From: A07HB70 sp964512675
GTDB taxonomy: Archaea; Halobacteriota; Halobacteria; Halobacteriales; Haloferacaceae
Direction: 5' to 3'
DNA: 64,000 nucleotides
Assembly: GCA_964512675.1 (NCBI GenBank)
Contig: CAZEJR010000005.1
Location: 1-64,000 of the forward strand
Below, one piece after another: positions 1 through 8,337 of this stretch. The notes beneath the pieces are model-generated. The model worked only from the letters and a program-made list of their open reading frames with translations, ran no database searches and was not told where the DNA came from. Positions within the stretch are counted from its first letter, which is position 1. Every line of letters starts with the position of its first letter. Position numbers and translations under genes: made by a program.

Positions 1-316
1 GGTCCTGCCAGACCAGGGCGTTGTGGACCGGTCGACCGGTCTCCTCGTCCCAGACCACGACAGTCTCGCGCTGGTTCGCGACCCCGAGCGCCTCGAGCCG
101 TGTGGCGTCGACACCGGCGGCGGTCAGCCCCCGGTCGACGACGCGCTCGACCGTCTGCCATATCTCCACGGGGTCGTGCTCGACCCGTCCGGGCTCGGGC
201 TGCACCTGCTCGTGCCGGCCGTGGGCACTGGCGACCACCGCGCCGTCGTGGTCGAACGCCATGAACCGGGTCCCGACCGTCCCTTGGTCGATCGCGCCGA
301 CGTAGGTCTCGGTCAT
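1..316 (-). CDS. glpK: Second glycerol kinase, N-terminal part (cut by window edge)
   Basis: FGGY-family kinase that phosphorylates glycerol to glycerol 3-phosphate in the cytoplasm. About 105 N-terminal residues are visible. They start at the ATG at 316, carry the phosphate-binding motif GAIDQGTVGTRF and the glycerol-contact motif NQRET, and end in HNALVWQD. It is a paralogue of the complete kinase at 2836-4371. The first 55 bases of the window are identical to 4056-4110, although the rest of the two genes differs clearly. The usual DQGTT motif reads DQGTV here. A TATA-like box lies about 46 bp upstream of the ATG. The catalytic C-terminal half lies outside the window, so intactness cannot be judged. 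Confidence 0.9.
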   Translation of the reverse strand, partial: MTETYVGAIDQGTVGTRFMAFDHDGAVVASAHGRHEQVQPEPGRVEHDPVEIWQTVERVVDRGLTAAGVDATRLEALGVANQRETVVVWDEETGRPVHNALVWQD

Positions 317-361
317 GACACTCCAGCCATCGATCTATCTCGAACGTCTATCGAGGATTCG

Positions 362-367
362 TATAAA
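362..367 (-). promoter_or_regulatory. TATA-like box for the second glpK
   Basis: TTTATA on the minus strand, 46-51 bp before the ATG at 316, in an A/T-richer stretch (about 340-372) that stands out from the GC-rich background. That distance implies a 5' leader of about 20 nt. The short word GATAGA occurs twice within the leader, 14 bp apart. Confidence 0.55.
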
Positions 368-459
368 CAGTTTCCGCTCCGCCAGCGGCGCCGTGACCAC
401 GCGGTCGGCGAACTCGTGGCCGACTTCGACCCGCTCCGCTGCGACGGCGTCGGCTCCGT

Positions 460-1629
460 TCACAGGTCGTACAGCCGCCGGAACGGCGTCGGCGGAAACC
501 GCAGCTCGACCCGGCTCGGCGGGCGACCCTTGCCGCTCGACGCGCCGGAGCGCACGCGCTCGACGACGCCAGCCTCGGCGATCTCGTAGAGAAACCGCTT
601 GACCGTCCCCAGCGAGAGGTCGACACCGGGTCGGCTGCTGATCGTGTCCGCCGCCGTGGTGACCGACTCGCGCTCCGTCTCGCCGAGGTCGACGAGGTGA
701 CGGAGCACCAGCTGCTTGTTCGCCGGGAGCGCGAACACGCGTCCGAGCGAGACAGTGGGACGAGGGATCTCCTCGACCGCGTCGTCGACGTCCGCGTCGG
801 TCAGCCGCGTCCGTCCCTCGCGGCTGGCGCGGTCAGCGGCGACGAACAGCGCGGTCAGCGCGTCGTGGGCGTTGCCGTCGGCCCAGCGGGTGATCCGGCG
901 GGCGAGGTCGTGGTCGAGCGCCTGTCGCGTCAGCCCGTCGGAGGCGCGGGTCATCAGCACGTCGACGAGCGTCTGTGGCCGGTACGGCTCGACGTGAATC
1001 GACGTCGCGGTGTAGGTCGTCAGCCCGGTCGCCTCCGGGTCGGCCCGGCCGACGGCGAGCCAGCTGAGGTTGCTCGGCAGGCCGGCGAACAGGTCGACGA
1101 GGGCCGGTGTCTCGGCGTCGACGGCCTCGTCGACGTGGTCGACGGCGACGACGACGCCGGTGCGCGACCGGCCGAGCAGCGCGTGGAGCCGGTCTGTGAG
1201 CTCCGCCGTGCTGATCCCGTGTTCGGGCACCGACTCGTCGACGAGGGCGTCGAGGACGGTGTGGTAGAATGCGAACTCGCTCGTGGTCTCCCGGAGGTCG
1301 ACGTAGACGAACCCGGGCGTGGCCGGCTCCGCAGCCCGGGTGCTGGTGTGGATCACCGACCGCGTCTCCGTCGCGAGCTGCGACAGGTGAGCAAACAGGG
1401 CCGCCACGACCGCTGACTTCCCGACGCCGACCTCGCCGTGGAGGTAGGCGTTCGGCGGGAGGTTGCCGTCGAACACCGGGTCGAGGTGGTCGAGCACGCG
1501 CTCGAAGACCGGCGCGCGGCCCACGGGTTCGTCGAGGTGGGCGACCGGTGACAGCGACTCGTAGCTCCGGACTAGCCGTGGTCCGTCGTCACGCCGCCGT
1601 CGCCGGTCTATCCGCGCGTCGATGTCCAT
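460..1629 (-). CDS. Divergent Orc1/Cdc6-like AAA+ ATPase
   Basis: 389-residue protein of the archaeal Orc1/Cdc6 initiator type: an N-terminal AAA+ module with Walker A GEVGVGKS (residues 65-72), and a C-terminal region (about 300-389) resembling a winged helix. The Walker B site reads VVVAVDH (D164, H165), so the catalytic glutamate of the usual DE pair is replaced by histidine. The sensor-1 region (about 190-200) also looks atypical. It may therefore bind ATP without hydrolysing it efficiently. The flanking gaps are short and show no A/T-rich origin-like repeats, so nothing links it to an adjacent replication origin. It sits between two glycerol kinase genes on the same strand. The start is the ATG at 1629; GCTTTTGC at 1669-1676 may be its TATA box. 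Confidence 0.8.
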   Translation of the reverse strand: MDIDARIDRRRRRDDGPRLVRSYESLSPVAHLDEPVGRAPVFERVLDHLDPVFDGNLPPNAYLHGEVGVGKSAVVAALFAHLSQLATETRSVIHTSTRAAEPATPGFVYVDLRETTSEFAFYHTVLDALVDESVPEHGISTAELTDRLHALLGRSRTGVVVAVDHVDEAVDAETPALVDLFAGLPSNLSWLAVGRADPEATGLTTYTATSIHVEPYRPQTLVDVLMTRASDGLTRQALDHDLARRITRWADGNAHDALTALFVAADRASREGRTRLTDADVDDAVEEIPRPTVSLGRVFALPANKQLVLRHLVDLGETERESVTTAADTISSRPGVDLSLGTVKRFLYEIAEAGVVERVRSGASSGKGRPPSRVELRFPPTPFRRLYDL

Positions 1630-1746
1630 CGTCTCGGACGCGTCGTATCTTCGAAACGCGCCACGACAGCAAAAGCCTCGTGATCACGGGAGAGGCGCAC
1701 GCCGTCGCGGGAACGGTATGACACGGTGGTGAGGAGTCGTGGCGGG

Positions 1747-2835
1747 TTAGAACGGAACCGGCACCCACGACGACGACGGGAACACGCCGACCACCGACAG
1801 CACCGCGATGGCGAACGTGTTGACCACGATTGCCGCCGCCGGCGGGTCGAAGTGGGTGTCCGAGTGCGAGTAGAAGATCCGCTGGATGACCTCGCCGGCC
1901 AGCGCACCGGTCATCCCGAACAGCCCGCCGATGAGCACCGACGGGAGGATCGCCATCGACCCGACCCCGCCGGCGAACGCGACGGCTGCCGTCGCGCCGG
2001 GTAGGGTCATGTGGTGCGTGACCGGGATCTGGTCGACCCCGCAGTTGAGGAAGACGAGCGAGGCGGCGCTGATGCCGAACCCGAGGAAGATGCTCCCGGT
2101 CTGGACGGTGGTGTAGGCCGCGAGGACACCGGTGACGACCCCGATCGTCGCGACGCCCGACCACTTGTACTGGTGTGGGAGCCACGGTTCGACGGCGAGG
2201 CGCTCCTCTGCCGTGCCGCCGTCGGTGGCGGTCTCGCCGCCGTCCGTCGCCGCCGCCGTCTCGCCGCGCTCGAACGGTCCCATGTCGAACAGCCCGCCGC
2301 CGCCTGCGTTGCCGACGAGCGGGTAGCTCAGCACGAGGCGGTGGAACACCGCCGAGAGCACGACGCCCATCGCGATCGGGTCCCACGGAAGGCTCAGGAA
2401 GCCGCCCGATATCTGCCGGACGGCCATCCCCAGGACGCCGAACAGCCCGCCGACGGCGAGCACGTCGGGCTTCGTACCGAGGGCGTGGGCGATGTTCTTC
2501 GCCTCGTGGTAGTCGAAGCCGGTGTCCATGTAGCCCTTGCGTGCGGCGTAGGCCGCGGCTGCGGCGCCGGCCGCGAACGAGACGTGCGGGCCGAACACCG
2601 GGCCGAACGCGACGAAGCCCGTGATACCGGTGCCGATCTCGGCCTCGACCTCGCCCGCGAGGTCGGTCGCGAGCGTGTTGACCGCCTCCCCGGCGATGAC
2701 CATGAACCCCGTGAAGATAAACGCCGGGAGCGCCCCCAGCGCCGCGCCGAACGCGCCCCCCGCGAAGGAGGCGATGACGAGTGCGAGCCACTCCTGAACC
2801 CCCATCCCGAGGAACTGCTGCAGGGGGACGAACAT
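1747..2835 (-). CDS. Multi-pass membrane protein, putative glycerol facilitator (GlpX-like of haloarchaea)
   Basis: 362 residues with many hydrophobic helices rich in Gly and Ala, and one hydrophilic acidic loop (about residues 195-225). The ATG immediately follows the TAG of glpK with no base between, so the two genes should be co-transcribed and translationally linked. In Haloferax volcanii the membrane protein gene in this position, called glpX, has been proposed to encode a glycerol facilitator. It is unrelated to the bacterial fructose-bisphosphatase GlpX and has no MIP/aquaporin NPA motifs that I can see. The substrate is inferred from gene position only. Confidence 0.75.
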   Translation of the reverse strand: MFVPLQQFLGMGVQEWLALVIASFAGGAFGAALGALPAFIFTGFMVIAGEAVNTLATDLAGEVEAEIGTGITGFVAFGPVFGPHVSFAAGAAAAAYAARKGYMDTGFDYHEAKNIAHALGTKPDVLAVGGLFGVLGMAVRQISGGFLSLPWDPIAMGVVLSAVFHRLVLSYPLVGNAGGGGLFDMGPFERGETAAATDGGETATDGGTAEERLAVEPWLPHQYKWSGVATIGVVTGVLAAYTTVQTGSIFLGFGISAASLVFLNCGVDQIPVTHHMTLPGATAAVAFAGGVGSMAILPSVLIGGLFGMTGALAGEVIQRIFYSHSDTHFDPPAAAIVVNTFAIAVLSVVGVFPSSSWVPVPF

Positions 2836-4371
2836 CTACTCGTCCTCCTCGCGCGCCCAGTCGAGCGACCGCTCGATCGCGTCGTCCCAGCGGCTGTACA
2901 TCCGGTCTGCGTCTCCGGCGTCCATCTCCGGCTCGAACCGCCGGTCGAGCCGCCAGTTCGCGCGCAGGTCGTCGACACCCTCCCAGTAGCCGACCGCGAG
3001 ACCGGCGGCGTATGCCGCGCCCAGCGCCGTCGTCTCGTCGACCCGTGGCCGGACGACGGGCGTCTGGACGATGTCGGCCTGGAGCTGGCAGAGAAAGTCG
3101 TTCTTGACCGCGCCGCCGTCGACCCGCAGGGTCGGCTCGTCCCCGGTGTCGGCGGCGACCGCCTCGGCCACGTCGCGGGTCTGGTAGGCGATCGCCTCCA
3201 GAGTCGCCCGGACGAGGTGTTCCTTCCGCGTGCCACGGGTCATCCCGACGATGGTCCCCCGGGCGCGCCCGTCCCAGTGTGGCGCGCCGAGGCCGGTGAA
3301 CGCCGGCACCACGTAGACGCCGTCGGTGGAGTCGACAGAACTCGCCAGCTCGGCGGTCTGTGCGGCGTTGTTGATCAGGTCGATATCCTCCAGGAACTCG
3401 ATCGCCGCGCCGGCGATGAAGATCGACCCCTCCAGCGCGTACTGCACGGGCTCACCGGACATCTGGAAGCCGATCGTGGTGAGCAGGCCGTTGTCGGAGG
3501 CGACCGCCTCCTCGCCGGTGTTCATCAGGTAGAACGCACCGGTGCCGTAGGTGTTCTTGGCGTCGCCGGGGTCGAAGCAGGTCTGACCGAACAGCGCGGC
3601 CTGCTGGTCGCCGAGTGCGCCCGCGACGGGCACCTCCGCGCCGAGGAACCCGTCCGGGTCGGTGTAGCCGTAGGTGGCCTCGTCCGACGAGGGCCGAACC
3701 TCGGGGAGCATCTCCCTCGGCACGTCGAACTCCGCGAGGAGGCCGTCGTCCCACGCGCAGTCGTGGATGTCGAACAGCATCGTCCGGGAGGCGTTCGTGA
3801 CGTCGGTGACGTGGTTCCCCGTGAGATTCCAGATGAGCCACGCGTCGATGGTGCCCATCAGCAGCTCGCCGTCCCGCGCCCGGTCCCGGAGGTCTCGCGC
3901 CCGCGAGCTCTGGAGCTTCAGCGGCTCGGCGTTGTCGAGGATCCACTCGGTCTTCGTCGCGGAGAAGTAGGCGTCGACCTCCAGCCCGGTCGTCTCGCGG
4001 ATCTCGTCGGCCATGCCCGCCTCCTTGAGCTCCTCGACGCGGTCCGTGGTCCGCCGGTCCTGCCAGACCAGGGCGTTGTGGACCGGTCGACCGGTCTCCT
4101 CGTCCCAGACGACCGTGGTCTCGCGCTGGTTCGTGATCCCGAGCGCCTCGAGCTGGGCTGCCTCCAGGTCGGCCTCGTCTATGCCGGCGGCGACGACCTC
4201 CTGTGTGTTCTCCCAGATCTCGACCGGGTCGTGTTCGACCCAGCCGGGCTTGGGGTAGATCTGTTCGTGCTGCTCGTAGGCGTTTGCGACGACCTGTCCG
4301 TCGTGGTCGAAGATCATGAACCGGGTCCCGGTCGTGCCCTGGTCGATCGCGCCGACGTATGTGTCTGGCAT
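2836..4371 (-). CDS. glpK: Glycerol kinase
   Basis: 511-residue FGGY kinase that makes glycerol 3-phosphate, the entry step of glycerol catabolism, a major carbon route in salt lakes. Visible motifs: GAIDQGTTGTRF near the N terminus, NQRET, TYGTGAFYL in the middle, and LRVDGGAVKNDFLCQLQAD in the C-terminal half. The ATG at 4371 gives MPDTYVGAIDQG; an in-frame start at 4419 would add 16 residues not seen in the family. It is the first gene of a two-gene transcription unit with the membrane protein that directly follows. No glycerol 3-phosphate dehydrogenase genes lie in the window. Confidence 0.96.
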   Translation of the reverse strand: MPDTYVGAIDQGTTGTRFMIFDHDGQVVANAYEQHEQIYPKPGWVEHDPVEIWENTQEVVAAGIDEADLEAAQLEALGITNQRETTVVWDEETGRPVHNALVWQDRRTTDRVEELKEAGMADEIRETTGLEVDAYFSATKTEWILDNAEPLKLQSSRARDLRDRARDGELLMGTIDAWLIWNLTGNHVTDVTNASRTMLFDIHDCAWDDGLLAEFDVPREMLPEVRPSSDEATYGYTDPDGFLGAEVPVAGALGDQQAALFGQTCFDPGDAKNTYGTGAFYLMNTGEEAVASDNGLLTTIGFQMSGEPVQYALEGSIFIAGAAIEFLEDIDLINNAAQTAELASSVDSTDGVYVVPAFTGLGAPHWDGRARGTIVGMTRGTRKEHLVRATLEAIAYQTRDVAEAVAADTGDEPTLRVDGGAVKNDFLCQLQADIVQTPVVRPRVDETTALGAAYAAGLAVGYWEGVDDLRANWRLDRRFEPEMDAGDADRMYSRWDDAIERSLDWAREEDE

Positions 4372-4437
4372 CGTGCGTTCCTCCGGCCGACGGGCTCCCC
4401 GCGCCGCCGCCGTGCTCACCCACGCCTCGTCGTATCG

Positions 4438-4445
4438 TATTAAAG
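4438..4445 (-). promoter_or_regulatory. TATA-like box for the glpK unit
   Basis: CTTTAATA on the minus strand, about 67-74 bp before the glpK ATG, inside the only A/T-rich island (about 4431-4480) between glpK and ppc. It implies a leader of roughly 40 nt. No sequence is obviously shared with the leader of the second glpK. Confidence 0.5.
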
Positions 4446-5132
4446 ATTACTAACAATAGGGAGACGTCAGTAAACTATCGACGATCCCCGCCGTCGTTCG
4501 CGCGAGCTCCCGCCGAGCCGGTCGAGTTTCGGTGGCCACGCCCCGTCGTGGGCCGTTCGTGTCGGCAGAGGCTCACTCACACTCCCGTGTCGATCGTGTT
4601 TACGCTCGCTCCCCGGAACACCGGTGAATCAACCTGTGTCGGGACACGACAGCCCCGGGCCACACGCCGGCGCAGTCGGTGTCTCCGCCGGACGGGAGCT
4701 CTCGGCGTTCGCGACGGAGCCGCGCCGTGCCGGAGGAACGCCCCCGCGCTCCGTGGTGCGGCGAGGGCCCCGACGTCGACGCCGGGGCGACCCCGCCCGT
4801 GGGTCGCCTCCTCTCGTGATCGGGACCGCAGCCGGCAGACGGTCGGGATAGTCCGCGACCCCGACACACTGTTCGACCGTTCCCCGGCACCGACAGCCGG
4901 ACGACACGACGACACGGGATCCCGACAGCGTCCGGCGAGGAGGCGTCCAGCACGTGGGTAGCGCCACCGGCAGACGGGGGCGACCCACGCGACGCAGACT
5001 GACCACGCCCCGGCCCGCGAGTTCGGTCACGCTCCCGGGCTGTGGTGACCTCACGCACCGCGCGGTAGCTCACACCCGGAGAGACGCTCCGGAGATCCGG
5101 AAATTCTTGTTCCGGGCGCTCCGCGGACAGCC
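4446..5132. other. 687-bp intergenic region without a convincing gene
   Basis: Lies between the divergent glpK and ppc genes. Several overlapping frames are open on both strands, but their translations are Arg/Pro-rich with no acidic bias and no recognisable domain, as expected for chance frames in GC-rich DNA. The left end holds the glpK promoter. An A/T-rich word at about 5100-5111, 22-33 bp before the ppc start, is the only candidate promoter at the right end. Confidence 0.6.
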
Positions 5133-7823
5133 GTGACGTTGCACACGCGCGCCGTTGAGCAGGACGTCCGGGAACTGAGCACGCTCCTCGGAGACGTGCT
5201 GGCAGACCAGACGTCTCCGGCGGCGCTCGGCACCGTCGAGCGCATCCGCACCGGTGCGCTCGACTACCGCCGCGACGACGAGACCTCACGAGAGACGCTG
5301 TGGACCGAGATTCGCGGCCTCGACGCGGAGACCAGAGAGGTCGTGTCGCGCGCGTTCACGACGTACTTCGAGCTGACGAACCTCGCGGAGGAGCGCGAGC
5401 GCGTGCGGGCAATCCGCGAGGGCCACGAGTCAGGGACGCTGGAGCACAGCCTCGCGGCAGCCCTCGAGGGGCTCGCGGACGCGGGCGCCGACGCCGAGAC
5501 GGTCGAACGGGTGCTCTCGGACGTGCTCATCGAGCCGACGTTCACCGCCCACCCGACGGAGGCGCGCCGGAAGACGGTGAAGGCGAAGCTCCGCTCAGTC
5601 GCCCGCACGATCGAGACGCTCGACGAGCGCCGGCAGACCGCGCGCGAGCGCGCCCGTCACGACCGCGAACTGGAGGCGGAGCTGACCTCGCTCTGGCAGA
5701 CGCCACAGATCCGCGACCGCCGCCCGGAGGTGACCGACGAGGTGCTGAACGTCCAGTGGTACCTCGAAAACGTGCTGTTCGACGTCGTCGGCGACGTGTA
5801 CGCGTCGCTGGAGCGGGCGCTCGCCGAGCACTACCCGAGCGTCGACGCGCCGAAGCTGTTCGAGTTCCGGTCGTGGGCCGGGAGCGACCGAGACGGCAAC
5901 CCCCACGTCACGGTCGAGGTGACAGCCGAGACGCTCGAGCGACAGCGCGACGTCGTCTGTGAGATGTACCGCGACGAACTCAAGCGCCTCTCCGGTGTCC
6001 TGAGCCAGGACAGCCGGGACTTCGACGTCGGTGACGCCCTCGGCGACCGGCTGACCGCACACAAAGAGCGCCTACCGGGCGTCGCGCGCGAGGCAGAGGA
6101 GCGCTACCCGAACGAGCCGTACCGCCAGATCCTGAAGCTGATGCGCGAACGCATCGACCGGGTCGGCGACGTCCGTCCCGGCGGCTACGACGACCCCGAC
6201 GACCTCGTCGCGGACCTGGCGGCGATCGCAGACAGCCTCCGCGACCACGACGCCGGGGTGGTCGCCGAGGTCGACGTCGACCCGCTGGTCCGCCGGGCGG
6301 ACACCTTCGGCTTCTCGCTCGTCAGCCTCGACCTGCGCGACCACCGCGAGAACCACACCGAGACGGTCGCGACCGTCTTCGACGCCCACGGCGTCGACTA
6401 CGCGGGGATGGACGAGGACGAGCGGGTCGACCTGCTCACCGGCGCGATCGACCAGGACGACCCGATCGTCGACGTCGGGGCGCACGGGGCGTTCGACGGG
6501 ACGACCGCCCGTGTCCTCCGGCGGTTCGACGCGCTCGCGGACTGGCAGCGCGAGTACGGCACCGACGCGATCGACACCTACTGTATCAGCATGGCCGAGG
6601 AGCCGAGCCACGCCCTCGAGGTGCTGTTCCTCGCCGACCAGGCCGGGGTCGTCGACCTGCCGGACCACGCCGGTCTGGACGTCGTCCCCCTGCTCGAGAC
6701 GAAGTCGGCGCTCTCCGGCGCGCGTCGGATCATGGGCACGCTGTTCGAGAACGACGCCTACGCCGACGCCCTGAGCGCCCGGGACGACGTCCAGGAGATC
6801 ATGCTCGGCTACTCCGACTCGAACAAGGAGAACGGCTTTCTCGCGGCCAACTGGTCGCTCCACCGCAACCAGAAGCGGCTGGCGACGATCACCGCCGACC
6901 ACGACGTCGACCTGCGCCTGTTCCACGGCCGCGGCGGGTCGATCTCGCGCGGCGGCGGCGCGACGAACGAGGCGCTCCTCGCGCTCCCGCCCGAGACGGT
7001 GACGGGACAGGTGAAGTTCACCGAACAGGGCGAGGCGATCGCCGAGAAGTACGCCAACCCGCTGATCGCCGAGCGGAACCTCGAGCAGATGCTCGACGCC
7101 CAGATTCGTGCGCGCTACCGGGCGCTGACCGGCGCGGACGAGGGCGCGCCCGCGGCGTGGCACGACCCGATGGAGACCGCCGCGGCGGCGGCGCGCGAGG
7201 CCTACCGTGACCTGCTCGACGCCGACGGGTTCGTCTCGTACTTCGAGCAGGCAACGCCGATCCGCGTCATCGAGGAGCTCAACCTCGGCTCCCGGCCCGC
7301 CTCGCGGTCGGGCGAGCGCACCGTCGAGGACCTCCGGGCGATCCCGTGGGTGTTCTCGTGGACGCAGGCGCGGTGTATCGTCCCCGGCTGGTACGGCCTC
7401 GGTGCCGGTCTCGACGCGTACCTCGACGACGGCGGCGACGTGGACGAACTCCGGCGCCTGTACGAGGAGTGGCCGTTCTTCCGGACGACGCTCGACAACG
7501 CCGCGCTGGCGCTGGCCCGGACCGACCTCGGAATCGCGAGCGAGTACGCCGGCCTCGCGCCCGACCTGCGCGACGAGTTCTTCGACCGGATCGCCGCGGA
7601 GTACGAGCGGAGCGTCGACCTCGTGCTCGCCGTCGTCGGGCGCGACCGCCTCCCGCCGCGGGCGTGGGTCGCAGAGAACCTGGAGCGGCGCAACCCGTAC
7701 GTCGACCCGCTGAACCTGCTCCAGGTCGACCTGCTCGGTCGCGACGACCTGAGCGAGACCGAGCGCCGGACGCTCCGCCTGACGGTCAAAGGAATCGCCG
7801 CGGGAATGAAATCGACCGGGTGA
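5133..7823 (+). CDS. ppc: Phosphoenolpyruvate carboxylase
   Basis: 896-residue bacterial-type PEP carboxylase, which converts PEP plus bicarbonate to oxaloacetate (anaplerosis of the TCA cycle). It has the catalytic-His motif FTAHPTEARRKTV (about residue 136), the PEP/allosteric region GYSDSNKENGFLAAN, and the active-site loop FHGRGGSISRGGG. Length is normal for the family, and the C terminus matches the expected LTVKGIAAGMKSTG-type end. The start is the GTG at 5133, preceded within 33 bp by an A/T-rich word, so translation is probably leaderless. It is monocistronic; the next plus-strand feature is a gene remnant. Together with ppsA at the right end of the window it acts at the PEP node. Confidence 0.97.
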   Translation: MTLHTRAVEQDVRELSTLLGDVLADQTSPAALGTVERIRTGALDYRRDDETSRETLWTEIRGLDAETREVVSRAFTTYFELTNLAEERERVRAIREGHESGTLEHSLAAALEGLADAGADAETVERVLSDVLIEPTFTAHPTEARRKTVKAKLRSVARTIETLDERRQTARERARHDRELEAELTSLWQTPQIRDRRPEVTDEVLNVQWYLENVLFDVVGDVYASLERALAEHYPSVDAPKLFEFRSWAGSDRDGNPHVTVEVTAETLERQRDVVCEMYRDELKRLSGVLSQDSRDFDVGDALGDRLTAHKERLPGVAREAEERYPNEPYRQILKLMRERIDRVGDVRPGGYDDPDDLVADLAAIADSLRDHDAGVVAEVDVDPLVRRADTFGFSLVSLDLRDHRENHTETVATVFDAHGVDYAGMDEDERVDLLTGAIDQDDPIVDVGAHGAFDGTTARVLRRFDALADWQREYGTDAIDTYCISMAEEPSHALEVLFLADQAGVVDLPDHAGLDVVPLLETKSALSGARRIMGTLFENDAYADALSARDDVQEIMLGYSDSNKENGFLAANWSLHRNQKRLATITADHDVDLRLFHGRGGSISRGGGATNEALLALPPETVTGQVKFTEQGEAIAEKYANPLIAERNLEQMLDAQIRARYRALTGADEGAPAAWHDPMETAAAAAREAYRDLLDADGFVSYFEQATPIRVIEELNLGSRPASRSGERTVEDLRAIPWVFSWTQARCIVPGWYGLGAGLDAYLDDGGDVDELRRLYEEWPFFRTTLDNAALALARTDLGIASEYAGLAPDLRDEFFDRIAAEYERSVDLVLAVVGRDRLPPRAWVAENLERRNPYVDPLNLLQVDLLGRDDLSETERRTLRLTVKGIAAGMKSTG

Positions 7824-7859
7824 GGCGACGGGGCCCGGCCCGCGCCCGTATCAGCCGGC

Positions 7860-8333
7860 GTGCTCGCCGCCGAGCCGACGGATCACAGTCGAGAGCACGT
7901 CGACCCCGACTCGGTCAACGTCGTCCCGGAGCGCGTCGCGCTGACGTGGGACGTCCGGGACCCGTCGGACGCGGTCGTCGACCGGGCGGTCGAACGGGTC
8001 GAGACCGAGGCAGAGGCCGCGGCAGCCCGCGAGGGCGTCGAGGCCGACGTCGAGCGACTGGTCCGGGCGTCCGCCGTCGAGTTCCCGGCGCGGCCCGTCG
8101 ACACCGTCGCCGACGCCGTCGACTCGCTCGGCTACGACGGCCTGCGGCTGGTCAGCGGCGCCGCACACGACGCGAGCCGGGTCGCGAGCGTCTGCGACGC
8201 GGGGATGGTCTTCGCCGTCAGCGAAGACGGTCGGAGCCACACCGAAGCGGAGTACACTGCCCCGGTCGACTGCTACCGGGCGGCGAACACGTTCGCAAAC
8301 GCGGCGCTGCGTCTCGCAGATCCCGTCGGGTGA
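7860..8333 (+). pseudogene. 3' remnant of a hydantoinase/N-carbamoylase (M20-type amidohydrolase)
   Basis: Only the C-terminal part (about 150 of the expected 400 or so residues) of a zinc-dependent Hyu/AmaB-like N-carbamoyl-amino-acid hydrolase survives. It begins within the dimerisation domain (SVNVVPERVALTWDVRD) and runs to the normal end (SGAAHDASRVASVCDAGMVF, then SHTEAEYTAPVDCYRAANTF). The N-terminal catalytic domain with the first metal ligands is missing, and no copy of it lies upstream, where ppc ends at 7823. The reading frame of the remnant is open with good codon bias, so the truncation looks fairly recent. It converges on the amidase, whose stop is only a few bases away. Confidence 0.75.
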
Positions 8334-8337
8334 CCCG

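Noticed and set aside
317..459. Possible replication origin next to the Cdc6-like gene
   Set aside because: The gap is only 143 bp, and neither flank has an A/T-rich unwinding region or repeated origin boxes.
4446..5132. Several 60-230 codon frames between glpK and ppc
   Set aside because: No acidic bias, no motif, mutually overlapping on both strands.
6072..7163. 363-codon minus-strand frame inside ppc
   Set aside because: Mirror frame of a well-conserved PEP carboxylase; composition is Val/Arg/Gly-rich without motifs.
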